A stretch of DNA of 64,000 bases from contig CM067066.1 in NCBI GenBank assembly GCA_033980235.1, positions 27,751,976-27,815,975 of the forward strand. Reading direction: 5' to 3'. A program made the translations under genes and the position numbers. Source of the stretch: Diadema setosum. Taxonomy: Eukaryota; Echinodermata; Echinoidea; Diadematoida; Diadematidae. This document shows positions 1-12,810 of the stretch, piece after piece (within the stretch, counting starts at the first letter, position 1; the number at the start of each line of letters is the position of its first letter). The notes beneath the pieces were generated by a model that was not told the DNA's origin, searched no databases, and was given only the letters and a program-made list of their open reading frames with translations.

Positions 1-748
1 GAACGGATGGTCAATAAAGTGTGAACTCTCTGTCGTTGATGTTTGCAATGTCCTCATTCAGTCTCTGTCAACGCTTCATGGATAGTGTGATTATTGGACC
101 CTACTTACTCTATTGTACACGACACGGTCCGTTGGACACCCTGGTGAAAAGGCAAGGAGCTATCACCAAGTCTAAAAGTTTCCCTTTTACTAAATCCAAA
201 GTAATTTGTCTGGAGCTGATAGTTTCAAGTCAGCTTGCGAGTATATTAACCTACAACGAATGACAAAGCATGAGAGATATTTCTAGTTCCATTCGCTTAG
301 TCGTTCATTCACTCATTCATTCATTCACTTACTAGTATCCATTTATTTACCGAGTCATCCCGTTGGCCTAATAACTAGTAAACATTCATCAATAGTAGGC
401 CTAATTATCTATGGCACCCATTCATTCAATAATTTTTCACTCACTCTTTATTTCGCTTTTTGTTTCAAGTATTCATTGATTAATTCATTCTAATTCATCC
501 ATTAATCCATTCATTTATTCACAGTTGTATAATCCATGCATCCATATTTTCTTATATTCAATTATAATTCATTTGTTCATTTATAAGAGAATCGTGATTG
601 GAAAGCGCTTACTCTTTAAAATAGTGATAGAAATGCTATGTATTTAATGACAATTATATTACCATAAATGTTAATCTTGAAACAAAGTATGCTCGCCTTT
701 GTCACATAAAGAAAAACAAAAACAAAGTATTGCAAAAACATACTTAAA
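1..748. other. gene-free, ATTCATT-rich DNA
   Basis: No open reading frame here resembles a protein. From about 295 to 560 the plus strand is full of ATTCATT/CATTCATT words, a degenerate tetranucleotide-like repeat. Nothing else is recognised. Confidence 0.6.
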
Positions 749-784
749 GTGAGTGTTCAAGTGTATGAGAGGAGACAAGACAAT

Positions 785-975
785 TTATATACATATTATA
801 TATTACATATTATATATTATATGTTACATATTACATATTATATGTTACATATTACATATCATATATTATATATTACATATTATATATTATATATCATATA
901 TTATATGTTATATATTATATATTACATATTATATATTATATATTATGCATTATATATTATATATCATATATCATA
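785..975. repeat. AT-rich minisatellite (TATATTACATATTA-type)
   Basis: About 190 bp made of variants of TATATTACATATTATATGTT repeated head to tail. Long open frames in it are rich in Ile, Tyr and His and come from the repeat, not from selection for protein. Confidence 0.85.
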
Positions 976-1323
976 GTTATTATATAGACTGCCACTTTCA
1001 AAGAGGTTGTTATCCTCACCATGCTTATCAGTGTTTATTTTCAATGCCAAGACCAATTGTCATGACAACGATATCACCCTGTCCTATATTTGACACAGAC
1101 AGACGGAAATCAATTGTCTAATAACATACCCATGTGATGTAAACTTCCTCGGACGTAATATTGATCTCCACAATAACAGTATACACGACCTATTTCCTAG
1201 CTTGTTCCCGTCAAGAGCAGAGTCCTTATAAAGTAACGCAAATAAAGATTTTTTTTTTTTTAATATGGGAAATACTTTGTCTTCGAAGGCCCCAGTTATA
1301 CTGACATGGGGTAATAGAAATAG

Positions 1324-1329
<6 letters not shown>

Positions 1330-1376
<47 letters not shown>
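1330..1376. repeat. (TA)n microsatellite
   Basis: Uninterrupted TA dinucleotides directly abutting the MITE that starts at 1377. TA-rich DNA is a preferred target for elements that duplicate TA. Confidence 0.95.
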
Positions 1377-1381
<5 letters not shown>

Positions 1382-1626
1382 GAGTTTGTTTGCAAAAACC
1401 GATAAGTCCATATTTGTCAAATGGAGATATTGCCATTAAAGGTCAAGAAAAATAAAGAGAATAATAAGAAAAATGTTGCTTCTTTTGACCATAACTTAAA
1501 AAATGTACCTTTATATGTAGTGACCAATATATCATTTAAAAGGTATTATTTTGTACTTTATGACAGAGACCGTACTTCAAAATCTTCAAAAATGGACTTA
1601 TCGGTTTTTGCAAACAAACTCTTCAT
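1377..1626. mobile_element. MITE, GAAGAGTTTGTT family, copy 1
   Basis: A 250-bp element with 35-bp inverted ends that match perfectly (1377-1411 and 1592-1626), starting ATGAAGAGTTTGTTTGCAAA. It is non-coding and AT-rich inside and is embedded in TA microsatellite on both sides. A second copy with nearly the same interior lies at 26192-26443. The ends and TA context suggest a non-autonomous Tc1/mariner-type DNA transposon. That superfamily is an inference. Confidence 0.85.
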
Positions 1627-1642
1627 ATATATATATATATAT

Positions 1643-1700
<58 letters not shown>
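1627..1700. repeat. (TA)n then (GT)n compound microsatellite
   Basis: TA repeats from 1627 followed by GT repeats to about 1700. Confidence 0.95.
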
Positions 1701-1703
<3 letters not shown>

Positions 1704-2137
1704 GTGTGAAAGGTGTGTTTTCAGTTGCTAAACCTCTTGGCTGTCGCATCTTAGTAGTGTGCAGGTGAGAATAAAGAAGAGGCGGTAACCGTAGCTTTTG
1801 AATCCTCACAATTTGATTTTACTTCTCGAGCTTTCGGGCCTTGCCCTTTATCAAGACTGAGGACAAATCGGACAAATACATAACATGAATATTATATACA
1901 AAAAAAAATAATAATAATGATGATCAAGACAATAGTGAAAATAATAACGACAATGACAGAGGCAGAGATAGCAGAAAATAAAAACACTAATAGGAGTGTA
2001 TATATGCGTCAATCTTACATAATATAACATACATATACATACAATCACAAACATGCATACATACAAACACGTACAACCATGTATAACTAAACATCTGCGC
2101 GCACACATGTGAAGACAGGCAACCATATAAACAATAA

Positions 2138-2141
2138 TATA

Positions 2142-2217
<76 letters not shown>

Positions 2218-2415
2218 AGCTTTGCTTTTTAAGTGGGACCCTCCATTTCCATTCTAATCTTTGTATTAGGTATATACCTTAGAAACGAAATTCTGTTGTT
2301 ACTCGTGACTACTTGTACGTTTTCTTTGAAATTGTTATAAATTTGTTCTGTAAATGTATTGTACATATTTTTTCTGTTTATTCGATGGAAATGGAAATAA
2401 AATTGAATTGAATAA

Positions 2416-2448
<33 letters not shown>
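2138..2448. repeat. two (TA)n tracts flanking a LINE-like 3' tail
   Basis: TA repeats occupy 2138-2216 and about 2417-2448. The 200 bp between them ends in a GGAAATAAAATTGAATTGAATAAA-like stretch, which resembles the 3' tail of many non-LTR retrotransposons. No coding part of such an element is visible here. Confidence 0.5.
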
Positions 2449-2453
<5 letters not shown>

Positions 2454-2459
2454 CAATAA

Positions 2460-3428
2460 GTATATTGCAAACTTGTATGCATTAGTTATCTTTGAATTTT
2501 GATTGGGAAAGAATCTACAACAACAAAAGTATTTTGTGTGAACCCTTCACAAAGGACGCATGTCCATTTCGTTCCTTGTGTTCGTATATTTCTTTATTCT
2601 GATTCAGCTCCAGGGGGATACTATACTAACTATGCTCTTCACGAGTACTTTACGAGCGGTGATAACATCGTGGTGAGATTATTTGGGCACCACTGTGGGC
2701 CCGTGTCTGTCTCTTTTAGCACCAATTAGGCAAACAGTGACACACAATGGTGTGTTTTTATCACCTATTCGCGCTATGTAACATCTAGACTTTATATTGT
2801 ATCAGCTCAGACAGGTTGAAAGGCGGGCTGCTTTAAAGGATTTTTTTTTCTTTTGACGCAGACAAAAGCAGGACCGACAATTTTAAACAAAATATCAACA
2901 TTATCGTGACATGCACTTAATTCACATTTGAATGTGAAACTCTTTGAATTGAGATCATTATTCATCAACGTGAAGCATCCGTCATGAAATGTTACTTGAT
3001 CGTGTAAATGTGGTAATGTGAATGTTTTTCACAAATCTTTACAAGACAATTTCATGAATGGTTGATTGAGTTTGCCATCCAGGAGCACAAGTAACAGAAT
3101 GACAAATTTATCTCTCATTAAGGAGAAATGTTGGTTATATCCTGGGGAAGATACAATTGTGAGTTGTATTCATGTTAGTGGAAGCATAGTGTGCTCTTCA
3201 TTTCTACACCTATATCAGATGACAACTGAATTTGTGTGATAATATGAAAGCATGAATATTCATCATCCTCATGAATATGCATGACTCCCAGGGTAGTCAT
3301 TCAAGTGTGAACATAAATGTTCATACATCACAAAAACTAAGTTCTTTGGTTGTGTGTTCATAAGTTTGTAGAATTATTGTTTTGTAAACAATGATTCATC
3401 TGTATATAATAGTTGATTTATATTACAG
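2460..3428. other. gene-free DNA
   Basis: A 76-codon plus-strand frame (2499-2729) is present, but it resembles nothing I know. The rest is AT-rich sequence with no recognised feature. Confidence 0.5.
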
Positions 3429-5130
3429 AGTTTATATGAAACAGTGGAGTTTTAGAGTACAATGCAAAGAAGTTTAATTGTACAAGATGAACTGTTCACT
3501 CTGTGGAGTAATATGGAACACTGGGAGAGCTTCAGTAGTAGCCAAGTACTGAGAGGTGGAACCTCCCAGGAGCTCAGGAGAGCTGAGTAAGTTTTGTAAA
3601 TATTTCTTTTATTACTTCCACTACATGTGTGACTTGTATAAGAAATTAAGCACAGACACATCCTGTGTGTAGTAGCCACATACCCAGAGAAAGGTACCTA
3701 GGCATGTAGCAATTTGTTTTTGTTGTTTACAGTAGGTTCAGCTCCGTTGTGTGTGTAAGCGTAAAATGTGCATAGTGTATACACACGCACACACAGGAAT
3801 GTCGTTCACTGCACAGCAGTCAGAGTGCATTGGCATAAATGTATCAATTTGAAATGTATCATTTTTAGAGCTAGGCATTCTTGCAGCATGTGTGTATGAA
3901 GTTTGCAATACACTATACACTATATTCATAATCACAGAGAGTATGTGAAGTTATGAATGAAAAGTGCAATGACAGTGTGGGAAAGAATTTGTGGCAATGT
4001 TTATGTTGACAAAAAGGGGGAAAGACCTATTGCAATGTTTATAGTATCATAGTGCATTGTTGTTACTGAGTATGTTAGGATGTATACACATTATGCATAA
4101 TAGTCATACAACTTGCACATTGCTGGATATACGCTTGTCAAAGAATGTGTGATATGTGAATAATTTCTCAATAATTACTTTCTGTATAGATGAGGAATTA
4201 AAGGTAAAAAAATGTAAACACAAGAAATATGTGTTTTGTAACAATGCATAGATTTTACATATAGGCTTATATGTAAATTGTTATCTTTTTGTAGATGAAG
4301 GACTTGGTTACTCAGCTGGTTGGAGAACCAGTACGATGAGGAGACAGTTGGGTGAGTCAGGATGGCTCGATGGTTCATATGTATATATAGAAATTACAAT
4401 GTACTTTCTTGACAGAATACAGTTTATGCTTTTGTGTTTCACATAATGAATATGACAGAATGTTAAAGCATGTTATTGTGAAATTTTGTACAGTGTTGAT
4501 GCATTGAATATCTCACAGAGAAGAAAGAATAAGTTCCATATTGTTTTATTGAAATTGTACACTGTATGAACAAAGAAATCAATACTCTTAGCATATTGTC
4601 ATGCTGTTTCTTTGCCCTGTTTCTGATTTCTTTAAATCTCACAGGGGTCTATTGTAAGGACAGGGTCTCTTCTCTTGTTTAGAGGTCATCTCTTTTACGA
4701 GTGAACAAGGTCTCTTTTAGATGATCATCTCCTTTAGTGGACGTGGTCTCTTCTAGTGATCGTTGTCTTATATTCGTCTTTTAGTGGACGAGAACTTTCG
4801 ATGTCAACTTTTAAAGGACGCAGTCTTTAAATGAACGTCGTCTTCAGGTCGTCTCTTGTAATGTCGTCTCTTATCCAGTCTCTCTTTTAAGGACAAGATC
4901 TCTTTTCTTGTGTAGAGGATCATCCCCTTTAGTGGACGTGGTCTCTTTTAGAGGTCAACGTGTTTAACATAGTGTTCAAGCGGTCCAGTCTTCGAAACAG
5001 ACTTTACCAGAGCGTTTACCAGTTCATATGTTTGACATTCGTCAACACAGTCTTAGGTCTTTATGTTAAAAGTTTTGATTCAGAGTTTGTTATTTTCAAA
5101 TTGTAAATAAATTCAGTTTATTCAGTTATA
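3429..5130 (+). ncRNA. candidate spliced non-coding transcript
   Basis: Three blocks have convincing splice borders in one orientation. They are 3429-3586 (after TTATATTACAG, before GTAAGT), 4295-4351 (after TTATCTTTTTGTAG, before GTGAGT) and 4645 onward (after CTTTAAATCTCACAG). An AATAAA at 5106-5111 could end the last one. No shared open frame of useful length links them, so a long non-coding RNA is one reading. The last block is also a degenerate repeat of CTCTTTTAGTGGACG-like words, so it could belong to a mobile element instead. This is inference from splice signals only. Confidence 0.22.
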
Positions 5131-5984
5131 TCCTACATGAGAGTGAAAGTGTAGTGGTTTTATCGTCCCACGTGAAAGCCGGACTACGACATAAAGCTTG
5201 TTGTTTCTAAAGCAGATTTGCATGGTTCAAAGGTCAGTATAAATTCCGAAAACAGCACTTTGATGGACAGACACTGAAGCATCGAAATAGAATATCATGT
5301 CAGTTTCCGTGTCATTAGGTAGTCTTTTGTCCAGACGCCACGAACAAAGAGAGATGCGTCATAAAGTAGATATTTAAACAGGTATACCGACTTTTTACAA
5401 CTTTGGTAAAACCACATGACAAAGTTTACACTACACCTGCTTCTTCTCTCCCCTTCTCTCTTTCTACTTTGTTCTCTATAAGTATTTACCCCTTTATTCG
5501 TCTGTCTGTCTCTTCGTCTCTATCTCTCTCTTTCAGTTGTTGTAGCCTCGAGTCTCCATGGCACGAAAGAATTACTTTGTGTTTCATGGAAAGAATAATA
5601 GTCTATATAGGACTAGTGTGTTTTCTATAAAGGGAGCATCACTTGTCAACTCAAAGGTCGATGTCATTTCCTCGGCTCAATAACCACTTCTTTCTTGATC
5701 TCTCTCGTCATAATATCATATTGATATTTATCATATACACACATTGGGAGATTCAGAGACAGGGACGTTTTATCATGACACTTACAGCGAGGGGGGGGGG
5801 GATCAAGGTTGTGTTTTTTTTTGTATCATCATTAATGCAGAAATATCATAACCATATTGTGTGTGTGGGTGTGGGGTAGTGATGGGGAGGCAGCCCGGAT
5901 TTACCCTAACTTCAGTTACAGCGTGCGTTTCACATAACGTGGACTTCGTTACTGCCCGCAAAACCCATCATTTGGCCTCATGGA
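5131..5984. other. gene-free DNA
   Basis: AT-rich DNA with a short poly-G run near 5790. No coding, RNA or mobile-element signature is recognised. Confidence 0.5.
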
Positions 5985-6163
5985 ATATTATTATTATTAT
6001 CATTATTATTATCATTATTACTATTACTTGTTGTTACTATTATCATTGTTATTATTATTATCATCATCATCATCATTACCATCATCATCATCATCATCAT
6101 TATTACGATTATGGAGTGGGAATTGGTAGCAACAACAACAGCAACGACAATAAAAAATATCAT
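5985..6163. repeat. (ATT/ATC)n trinucleotide repeat
   Basis: Imperfect ATT and ATC trinucleotides on the plus strand, then CAACAACAGCAACG. It abuts the LINE remnant that follows. Confidence 0.9.
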
Positions 6164-6169
6164 AAACGT

Positions 6170-6271
6170 GAATATGGTGGTATATTCTGGAATGATCTTC
6201 CCACCGATTTAATCAATTGCTCTAGTATGTTTATATTCAAACAAAAATTGAAATCAAAGTTAATAAATTAA
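6170..6271 (+). pseudogene. LINE ORF2 C-terminal fragment
   Basis: The plus frame ends ...GIFWNDLPTDLINCSS...FKQKLKSKLIN and stops at 6269-6271. This pattern (WN-x-LP, then a short gap, then FK-x-x-LK) is typical of the extreme C terminus of CR1/L2/Jockey-group non-LTR retrotransposon polymerases. Nothing upstream continues the protein; a trinucleotide repeat sits there instead. It is a 5'-truncated, dead copy. Up to a few hundred bases downstream may be its 3' UTR. Confidence 0.6.
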
Positions 6272-6299
6272 TATAACCTGTCTGATTATAATTTTTCTT

Positions 6300-9200
6300 T
6301 GATATGTTATCTGCAGTATCCTTATTTAATGTATGATGAATCAACCTGCAGTTTATGATTGTTTGCTTCTGGTTTATGCTCCCATTATATAATCACTGCA
6401 TCCGTACCATTGTAGTAACATATTGAACTCGTTATGAATTTGATTCTAGATATCTGTGTGTGTATATACTTGTGTATCTATATGCTATATTAACTTTTTA
6501 CCCTGTTGTTATTCCTTGGGTTCTTGTTGCTGTTTTTTTTTCCTTTTCTTTTTCATCTCTTTTATTTTCTTTTTCCTTTGTACCTTGATAATTTAGTTTT
6601 TATATAGTTTCGTCATTATTACTTTGTGTCCTATCTCCATTGAATGCATATCAAATTTACACTGGTATATTTTCTTGGAACCTGCGTTTACAAGCTTTGC
6701 TTTTGCGGTTCCATCATATTTCACAAGTTATAGAGAATTGTCTTATGTACATTATATACGCTGACACACTTTCTGTCCATGCCCCGATTTATAACATATT
6801 TTGTATCTTGCTTGGTTTGTATTCTTTTTAGTGTATTTTGATGAAATGTATATCTCATGTGAAATATGAAAATAAATATGCTGGAACTGTTTACTGTGTC
6901 TCGAGTGTAAGACCGGTGCAGTTTCAGTTATTCTATTCAATATTCTATTCAATATGGTGGTGTATGACCATTATTGAGTCAACAATTATTGCGTTTAGTA
7001 GCCATTACCCATCAGTAACTATATGGCACCAAACAAAGAACAGCATATGGAAGCAGACTTCACTCAGTGACAAATTCAAATTGAATCAGCGCATCTCATT
7101 TAACTGCTATTCAAGTCCGTGTCATATTTGTCCTCACCTGCATGTCAATAGTCCCGCCGTATAATCATTGTCTTCTTTGTAAATCGGCGCTTTTTTTTTT
7201 TTTTCGGTTCATTTGTTCTGAAGCTAAATATTGTGGACCATGTCTGTGTATTCTGTTTGCGGCGCAGATAATCCACTGCAGTGTCCCGCCACAGATCGGG
7301 CAAAAAACACAAATATTGATCTAGGGAGAACAAAAAAAAAAAAAAAAATGGTGCCCTTTGGCGATATTTTCGAGGAAATCCAGAGGCTGGTATGTTGATT
7401 GCCAGAAAATCGATCCAATGTCAATTCCATAGGCCTACAAGACTATTGGTATGTAGAAAGGAGGGGGAGCTCGACAAAAAGAAAGAGGGAGAGAGAAAAA
7501 AAGAGAATCAATGCAGCGGGTTTTCCCTTCTATATACATAAGTTAAAGCTCAAGGTAGATTGATTACTGTGGATGCCTAATACCTCTGAAAAACCATCTC
7601 AGAACCACTATAGCAAGTAAAAGAAAGCAAATAATAATTATAACAACTTAACAGTACTTTGGAGTGCTTCAGAAGAAACGACAAGCGGACTAAAGTAAGC
7701 ATAACTCACTCTGACGCTCCACGAATGACAAATTGACGGATCTCGTTTCGACAAACAAAACAAAATAGGACAAAAACTAGAAAAAGAAATAAACTCGCTT
7801 AATGAAGACTATAACGTTATTCTAGCAATTTAAATATATGAAATAAAGAAAAAAAAAACCCAAATAAGTTGATACAAACTCATCAATGTAAATTCTACAT
7901 CGCAAGTATCGTTATATATGGGAGAATTTGGGAAAACGCGTCATGCAATCTCCTCTTATAGGTTTCGGTATTCAAAATTCGGTATGTAAATGTTCTGTGT
8001 TACTAACACTCCACAAGGTATACAATTCTTAAAGATTAAATCATTACAAATAATGCGAAGATTCAACTTTAACTGTAACCACGTATACCTTCTGTTGCAG
8101 ATAACCGTCAGCAATGATATCTCAGGTCAAGTCTATTTATTTCATCTCTAACAAAATAATTATTTGACTCTTGTTCCGTCATATGGCAATTTGAACATTA
8201 AGCCAATTCGAGATTTCGCAAATGCTCACAGCTGACATATCAACCAGCAAAAAGTCTTATACTTCCATGACATGAACAGCTGTGGGAGAATTTGAGTCTA
8301 TGATAACGTTCCAATTCATCATAAACTCGTCGAATTTAAATGCACAATTATTGTGACTCTAGTATCCCTGCGCTCCCCTAAAAACAAAAACAAAAAAAAG
8401 CAAAAAAATAATAATAGTAACAACCCTCCTCCCCCCTCCAACAAAAGAACCATACACATCAAACGTGACATTTCCTTATAGCTTTATTTTGTCCGAATTC
8501 ATAGTGAAACATCTCTCTTTTGCATGTTCTTTGAAACTCTACTCTGTTAATGGTAAACTTTACTTTGTGAAATGTGGGTTCACATATAGGGTAGAACTCA
8601 TTGGACACCTGAACATACTCGCAATAGGGCTAGTGATCATTGCTCAAGGTGACCAGATAATACAATACCATGACCTGTTTCTGGAATGTCATGATAAGGG
8701 GGAGATAAAAATGTAGACAAGGTTACGCAACGAGGAACAATACATGGTATCGACCAAACAAAGGAGCAACAATTACGCTGATCACTTCCCGTTTAAATAA
8801 AGATATCATAATTTGCGGAGTGTCGAAATGCGGCTTTGTAGATATCTTTATTCGACAAGAAGGTCTACAAAGCGTTGATTTGCCATTACTTCTTGTAATG
8901 TCTGGTTACAAAACCATCGGCTCTTTGTATGATGTATAGGAGACGCGTGCACACGTCTTTGAGTTCCACCTTCCATGAGAAAACGTGTAGTATGTTTTAA
9001 AACCAAGCTCACGTACCACTGTGAACAATCAGGGAAATTTTACATTTCTTCTTTTAAAGGCATAATTTACCATTTGCAGATGAAACAGAAACCCAGCATT
9101 AATGCTTCAAAGTAATTCTAAAATGTGAGTTAGGTATAGAAACAACTACTGTAAAATTTTGAACTAGTATAATCGATGTTAAGTATTGGTAAACATACAA

Positions 9201-9860
9201 AATGTGAATAGTAGCTATAATAAAAATGTTTTCAGACTAAACCGTCTACAGTTATGGTTTAATGAGAAAAATAGTGATATCTCCTTATATTTTAGGTTTT
9301 ATTGCAAAAAAAAAAGAAAGAAAATATATGGTAGGCTGTTTTGTGATACAACAGTGACATTCACATGTGCATCTAAAGTGCCTTATCTGGAACATTCTTT
9401 AAATCACTGCTCCCAAGGGTAAACAGGACCTTTAAAGAATGCTGGTTTTCCTTTTCCTAGCCCAGTATAAAAGTGAACAGTAATTCTCACTTCAATAACC
9501 AATTTTGCATTCACTTTCAGTCTCTTGAAATAAGTGGATCAATATCAGGTTGTTTTTTTTTTATCGTATTCCCTTGCCGACTGATGCTAAATAATTCCTC
9601 ATCGTAGGTATCTGAACAAATAGTTAATGATTGTTTCCCGCCACTTCATAACGCAGAATTGACTGTGTCTAGATCTAAAGTATTGTGGATAATATTACTC
9701 AGATTCAATGACTAAATAACTGTTTCTCTAAAGTTTATTTTTACTCTTTTTTCACAAAATATGGATGCGTCTCGTCATGCCCAACGCAGATAAGCGGACC
9801 CATCACGATATATGACCCGACAGTTCACCGAATACTCACAAATGATTACGATGTGACGTA
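6300..9860. other. gene-free DNA
   Basis: Mostly AT-rich, with short A and T homopolymers (for example 7191-7204, 7330-7348) and no frame longer than about 110 codons. I recognise no gene or element. Confidence 0.5.
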
Positions 9861-9865
9861 GGCTA

Positions 9866-9950
9866 AAGGAGGAGAGGGAGGGAAGGAGGAGGAGGAGGAG
9901 CAGGAGGAGCAGGAGCAGGAAGAAGAAGGAGCAGGAGAAGAAGAAGAAAT
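9866..9950. repeat. purine-only (GGA/GAA)n tract
   Basis: About 85 bases, nearly all G and A on the plus strand, built of GGAGGA, GCAGGA and GAAGAA words. Such mirror-like tracts can form triplex DNA. Confidence 0.85.
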
Positions 9951-10304
9951 GACAAAGACACGAAATTAAAATTTACGTTCCTCATGTTTTAAAGACTTTG
10001 AATCTTGGCTCAACTGTGAGTTTTGTGTGATAAAATCTATCATTCTCGATGAAAACAGGCACAGCCTATATATGTATTTTATACTACGATTGAAGGCACA
10101 CATTTCATGTCTATTACATTTCTATCATCTCAGTTTATTTTTCGAAAAGGTCTCGTGGCTGAGATTCATATTCTGAACTATCTTCAAAGAGACTACTCAC
10201 AGATCGATAATCACAACGCCTTGTTAAAAGGCTATGTCAATGACCCAGTTATATGAAATTGTCATTAGAATAAAATGTTGGCCACTGTTGAGTAATAGTT
10301 AACA

Positions 10305-11176
10305 AGATTAAAAGTGGCCGCTATAGACAGGTGGCCGTTATAGACAGGGTGGCGGTCATTTGGAATTTCATTACTTGCATTTTATAATAGCCGAAAATAC
10401 CGCATGTTATTCTTAAAAAACAAAACAAATCAAAAACAACCGACATATATAGTTTGCATGTGCAGCAGCTCTGCTATTATGGGGATTTTCGTTGTACAAT
10501 TCACTTCATTTTTTTGTGATCATTCCCTCCTTCTATTCTTTTGATGTTAAGAATAATATTTCGGGCCTGAGAAGTGCTCTGGTTCATCCCTACCGGTTGG
10601 CATGAACGGGGTTCACGAGAGCTGAGTTCGATGGAGGATTGATAATGTGTAAAATTTACGTAAACTGTAGAAACAATACCCAGTGGCAGACAAGTACCAT
10701 GTTGTCCTTATTCAAAGGGACTTAAACACTAATTAGTCTGCATTTCGGTAAGAGTCTAAGTTGTTATTAGGAGTTGCCTTTGCCTTTGTAGCATCTATTC
10801 AGGGCTGCATTACTGAAGACAAGATCTAATCTAGTCAAGTTGGTGGTAAGACGGGTTTTCGTGGCAAAGAGCTGCATTAATTTTGTCAATCATGTCTGTG
10901 TGATTGTGACTGAGCAAGGCCTCGGTAGAAATTACGCAATGAACGTAAAATACATCGTACTCATTGCTGCTTTAATGGATCAACTCAATTTTTGTGGCCG
11001 CTATATACGCAGGTTGATAGTCACCACGGGAGACAAAATGAGTGGCCGCTGGCCGCGTTAGGCAGGTGGCCGCTAAATAAAGGGTCTACAATACAGCAAT
11101 TGCGTTCGGGGGATTTTTCAGTGGCCGTTATAAGCAGGTGGCCGCTATAGAGAGGTGGCCGCTAAGACAGGTTTGA

Positions 11177-11180
<4 letters not shown>
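10305..11180. mobile_element. decayed Tigger/pogo-like element, right end clear
   Basis: The words GTGGCCGCTATAGACAGG and GTGGCCGTTATA recur at 10308-10350, about 10990-11080 and 11120-11170. The right edge, read on the minus strand, starts CAGTCAAACCTGTCTTAGCG, which resembles Tigger/pogo-type terminal repeats. The left edge is not a clean inverted match, so the copy is rearranged or truncated. No transposase frame is visible. A TA microsatellite (11180-11222) adjoins the right end. Confidence 0.5.
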
Positions 11181-11226
<46 letters not shown>

Positions 11227-11519
11227 TTGTGTTTGTTTTTGCTGTTGTTGCTCTTCGTGTACATTAAATACCACGGTATATCTAACTAGAGAACTAGGTA
11301 CAGTGTATATCTAGAGAAAAGCCTACAACTCTTTCTCTGTTTCCACCAATATACATGTACATTGTATTTCAATGCCTGAAATAGTCCTGTCACGAGGCAT
11401 GCATTTGTTGTAGTACATTTCTTGGGCAAGCTTTCTGGTTGCCGCACTTACCTCTCCGGTATATGAGTAAGAGTTTGTCTGTGACATAATTACGTGCATG
11501 TATTATATATGTGTTTGCT

Positions 11520-11520
<1 letters not shown>

Positions 11521-11579
<59 letters not shown>

Positions 11580-11605
11580 TGTGTGTGTGTGTGTGTGTTT
11601 GTGTG
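11521..11605. repeat. (GT)n microsatellite
   Basis: Long, nearly pure GT repeat with one GGGTGT interruption near 11575. Confidence 0.95.
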
Positions 11606-11952
11606 CAAGTGCGTGTGTTTTGACTTTTTTTATTCTTGTGTGCATTTAAGTACAGTGTAATTTTGTTTTGCTTCAAGTTTTCTGTCACTGCAGATCCATC
11701 AGTAATATTATGATCAAACGCCATGATACATGATAATATACGTATATATTATATTTATAATATCAATACGTCATCTCTCCTTTAAAGTCGTTCCATTTTC
11801 ATTCATTTGAAAGCGAACAGAGAAGAATGAATGACATAAGTCACTACGTTTGCTTGTATTTCTTTGCAATCATGATGTACGTGACAATGTTCCTGTCTTC
11901 CAAGCCAACCATTGAACCTAGCAACAATCTGCAAACCTGGGAGTAGGCCCTA

Positions 11953-12124
11953 TTACGAGTACTTATCACAGTAGATGGCGCTAGACCGCTCACTCCCATC
12001 AACCTCTGACAGTTTTACAGAGAGCTCAGTGCTCACGCCACACCTCTCAACGTAGGCGGTGAACAGCTGCCTGCGCCTTGTGATGGCGTGGTTGTCGAGG
12101 TACCGCATGAAGAAGTGAAGAAGA
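11953..12124 (-). CDS. candidate 3' coding exon, unrecognised
   Basis: Read on the minus strand, this stretch is open for about 57 codons up to a TAA at 11955-11953. It is visibly richer in G and C than its flanks. The peptide contains FMRYLDNHAITRRRQLF, then YVERCGVSTELSVKLSEVDG, ending CDKYS. Its composition looks like ordinary protein rather than translated repeat. An AG that could serve as acceptor lies just upstream (plus-strand CT at 12125-12126), but the polypyrimidine tract is poor. No upstream partner exon was found. It may be a last exon or a captured gene fragment. I assign no function. Confidence 0.3.
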
Positions 12125-12169
12125 CTAGAATCTAGAAGACTTTCTAATTTTATACCAAGAATTAATTAC

Positions 12170-12810
12170 ATGTATTATACAAATACACATTACCTTGAGA
12201 ACTTCTGATTAAAATCATGGGCCACGGTGCCTCCAGAATAGTACTATTTTCGAGGCACCGAGACCCAACTTCAAACTCGAAATTAGGCGGAGTACAAAAT
12301 GTAGATACTGAGTATATTTGTTTTATTTTACATCTTGAATAACAAAAGGAGGGGGATGAGGTGCGAAGCCGTGTGGTGGATGCGATGTTGCCGAGGGATC
12401 CCACAGTGACCGAACGAAGCAGCGCCCGATTTCAAAGTGCTTTGTGATGTCACAATTACTTTGTTAGAAATTGATTGTTACTTGATTTCAAGAAACATGA
12501 CAGCGAGCGATGTCAGAATTGCTTTGTGATGTCACAGTTGCTTCGTTATACAATGTACTTGTATTTTGTGATTACACTGATCACAAACTACGGTAATCTT
12601 TCGGAGGAAGCAGCGTGCGATTTCAAAGTTACTTTGTGATTAACTATACACAGCCCAGTCGCCGCTGTACATACGTAGCGCGACAGGTAGCGTATTAACA
12701 GCGTCTGGTCGGGCTACTTTGTGATGTCCCAATTGCTTATTTCACAGTTACCGTACGAAGCAACGCGCGACGTCAGAATTAAATTTACATTGTATTTATG
12801 ATGTCACAAT
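12170..12810. repeat. dispersed repeat, GATGTCACAATTGCTT-rich, copy 1
   Basis: Shares order and wording with 16620-17000: a GAGGCACCGAG or GAGGCATCGAG block, a GTGGTGGATG block, then GATGTTGC, CAGTGACCG and repeated TTTGTGATGTCACAATTGC motifs. After 12420 the GATGTCACAATT motif recurs several times, giving a loose tandem pattern. It is probably a non-autonomous mobile element. No ends are defined. Confidence 0.55.

Noticed and set aside
1800..1870. CTCGAGCTTTCGGGCCTTGC next to CTTTATCAAGACTGAGG, which resembles a Penelope-like element border
   Set aside because: Only a short motif, without reverse transcriptase or GIY-YIG coding nearby.
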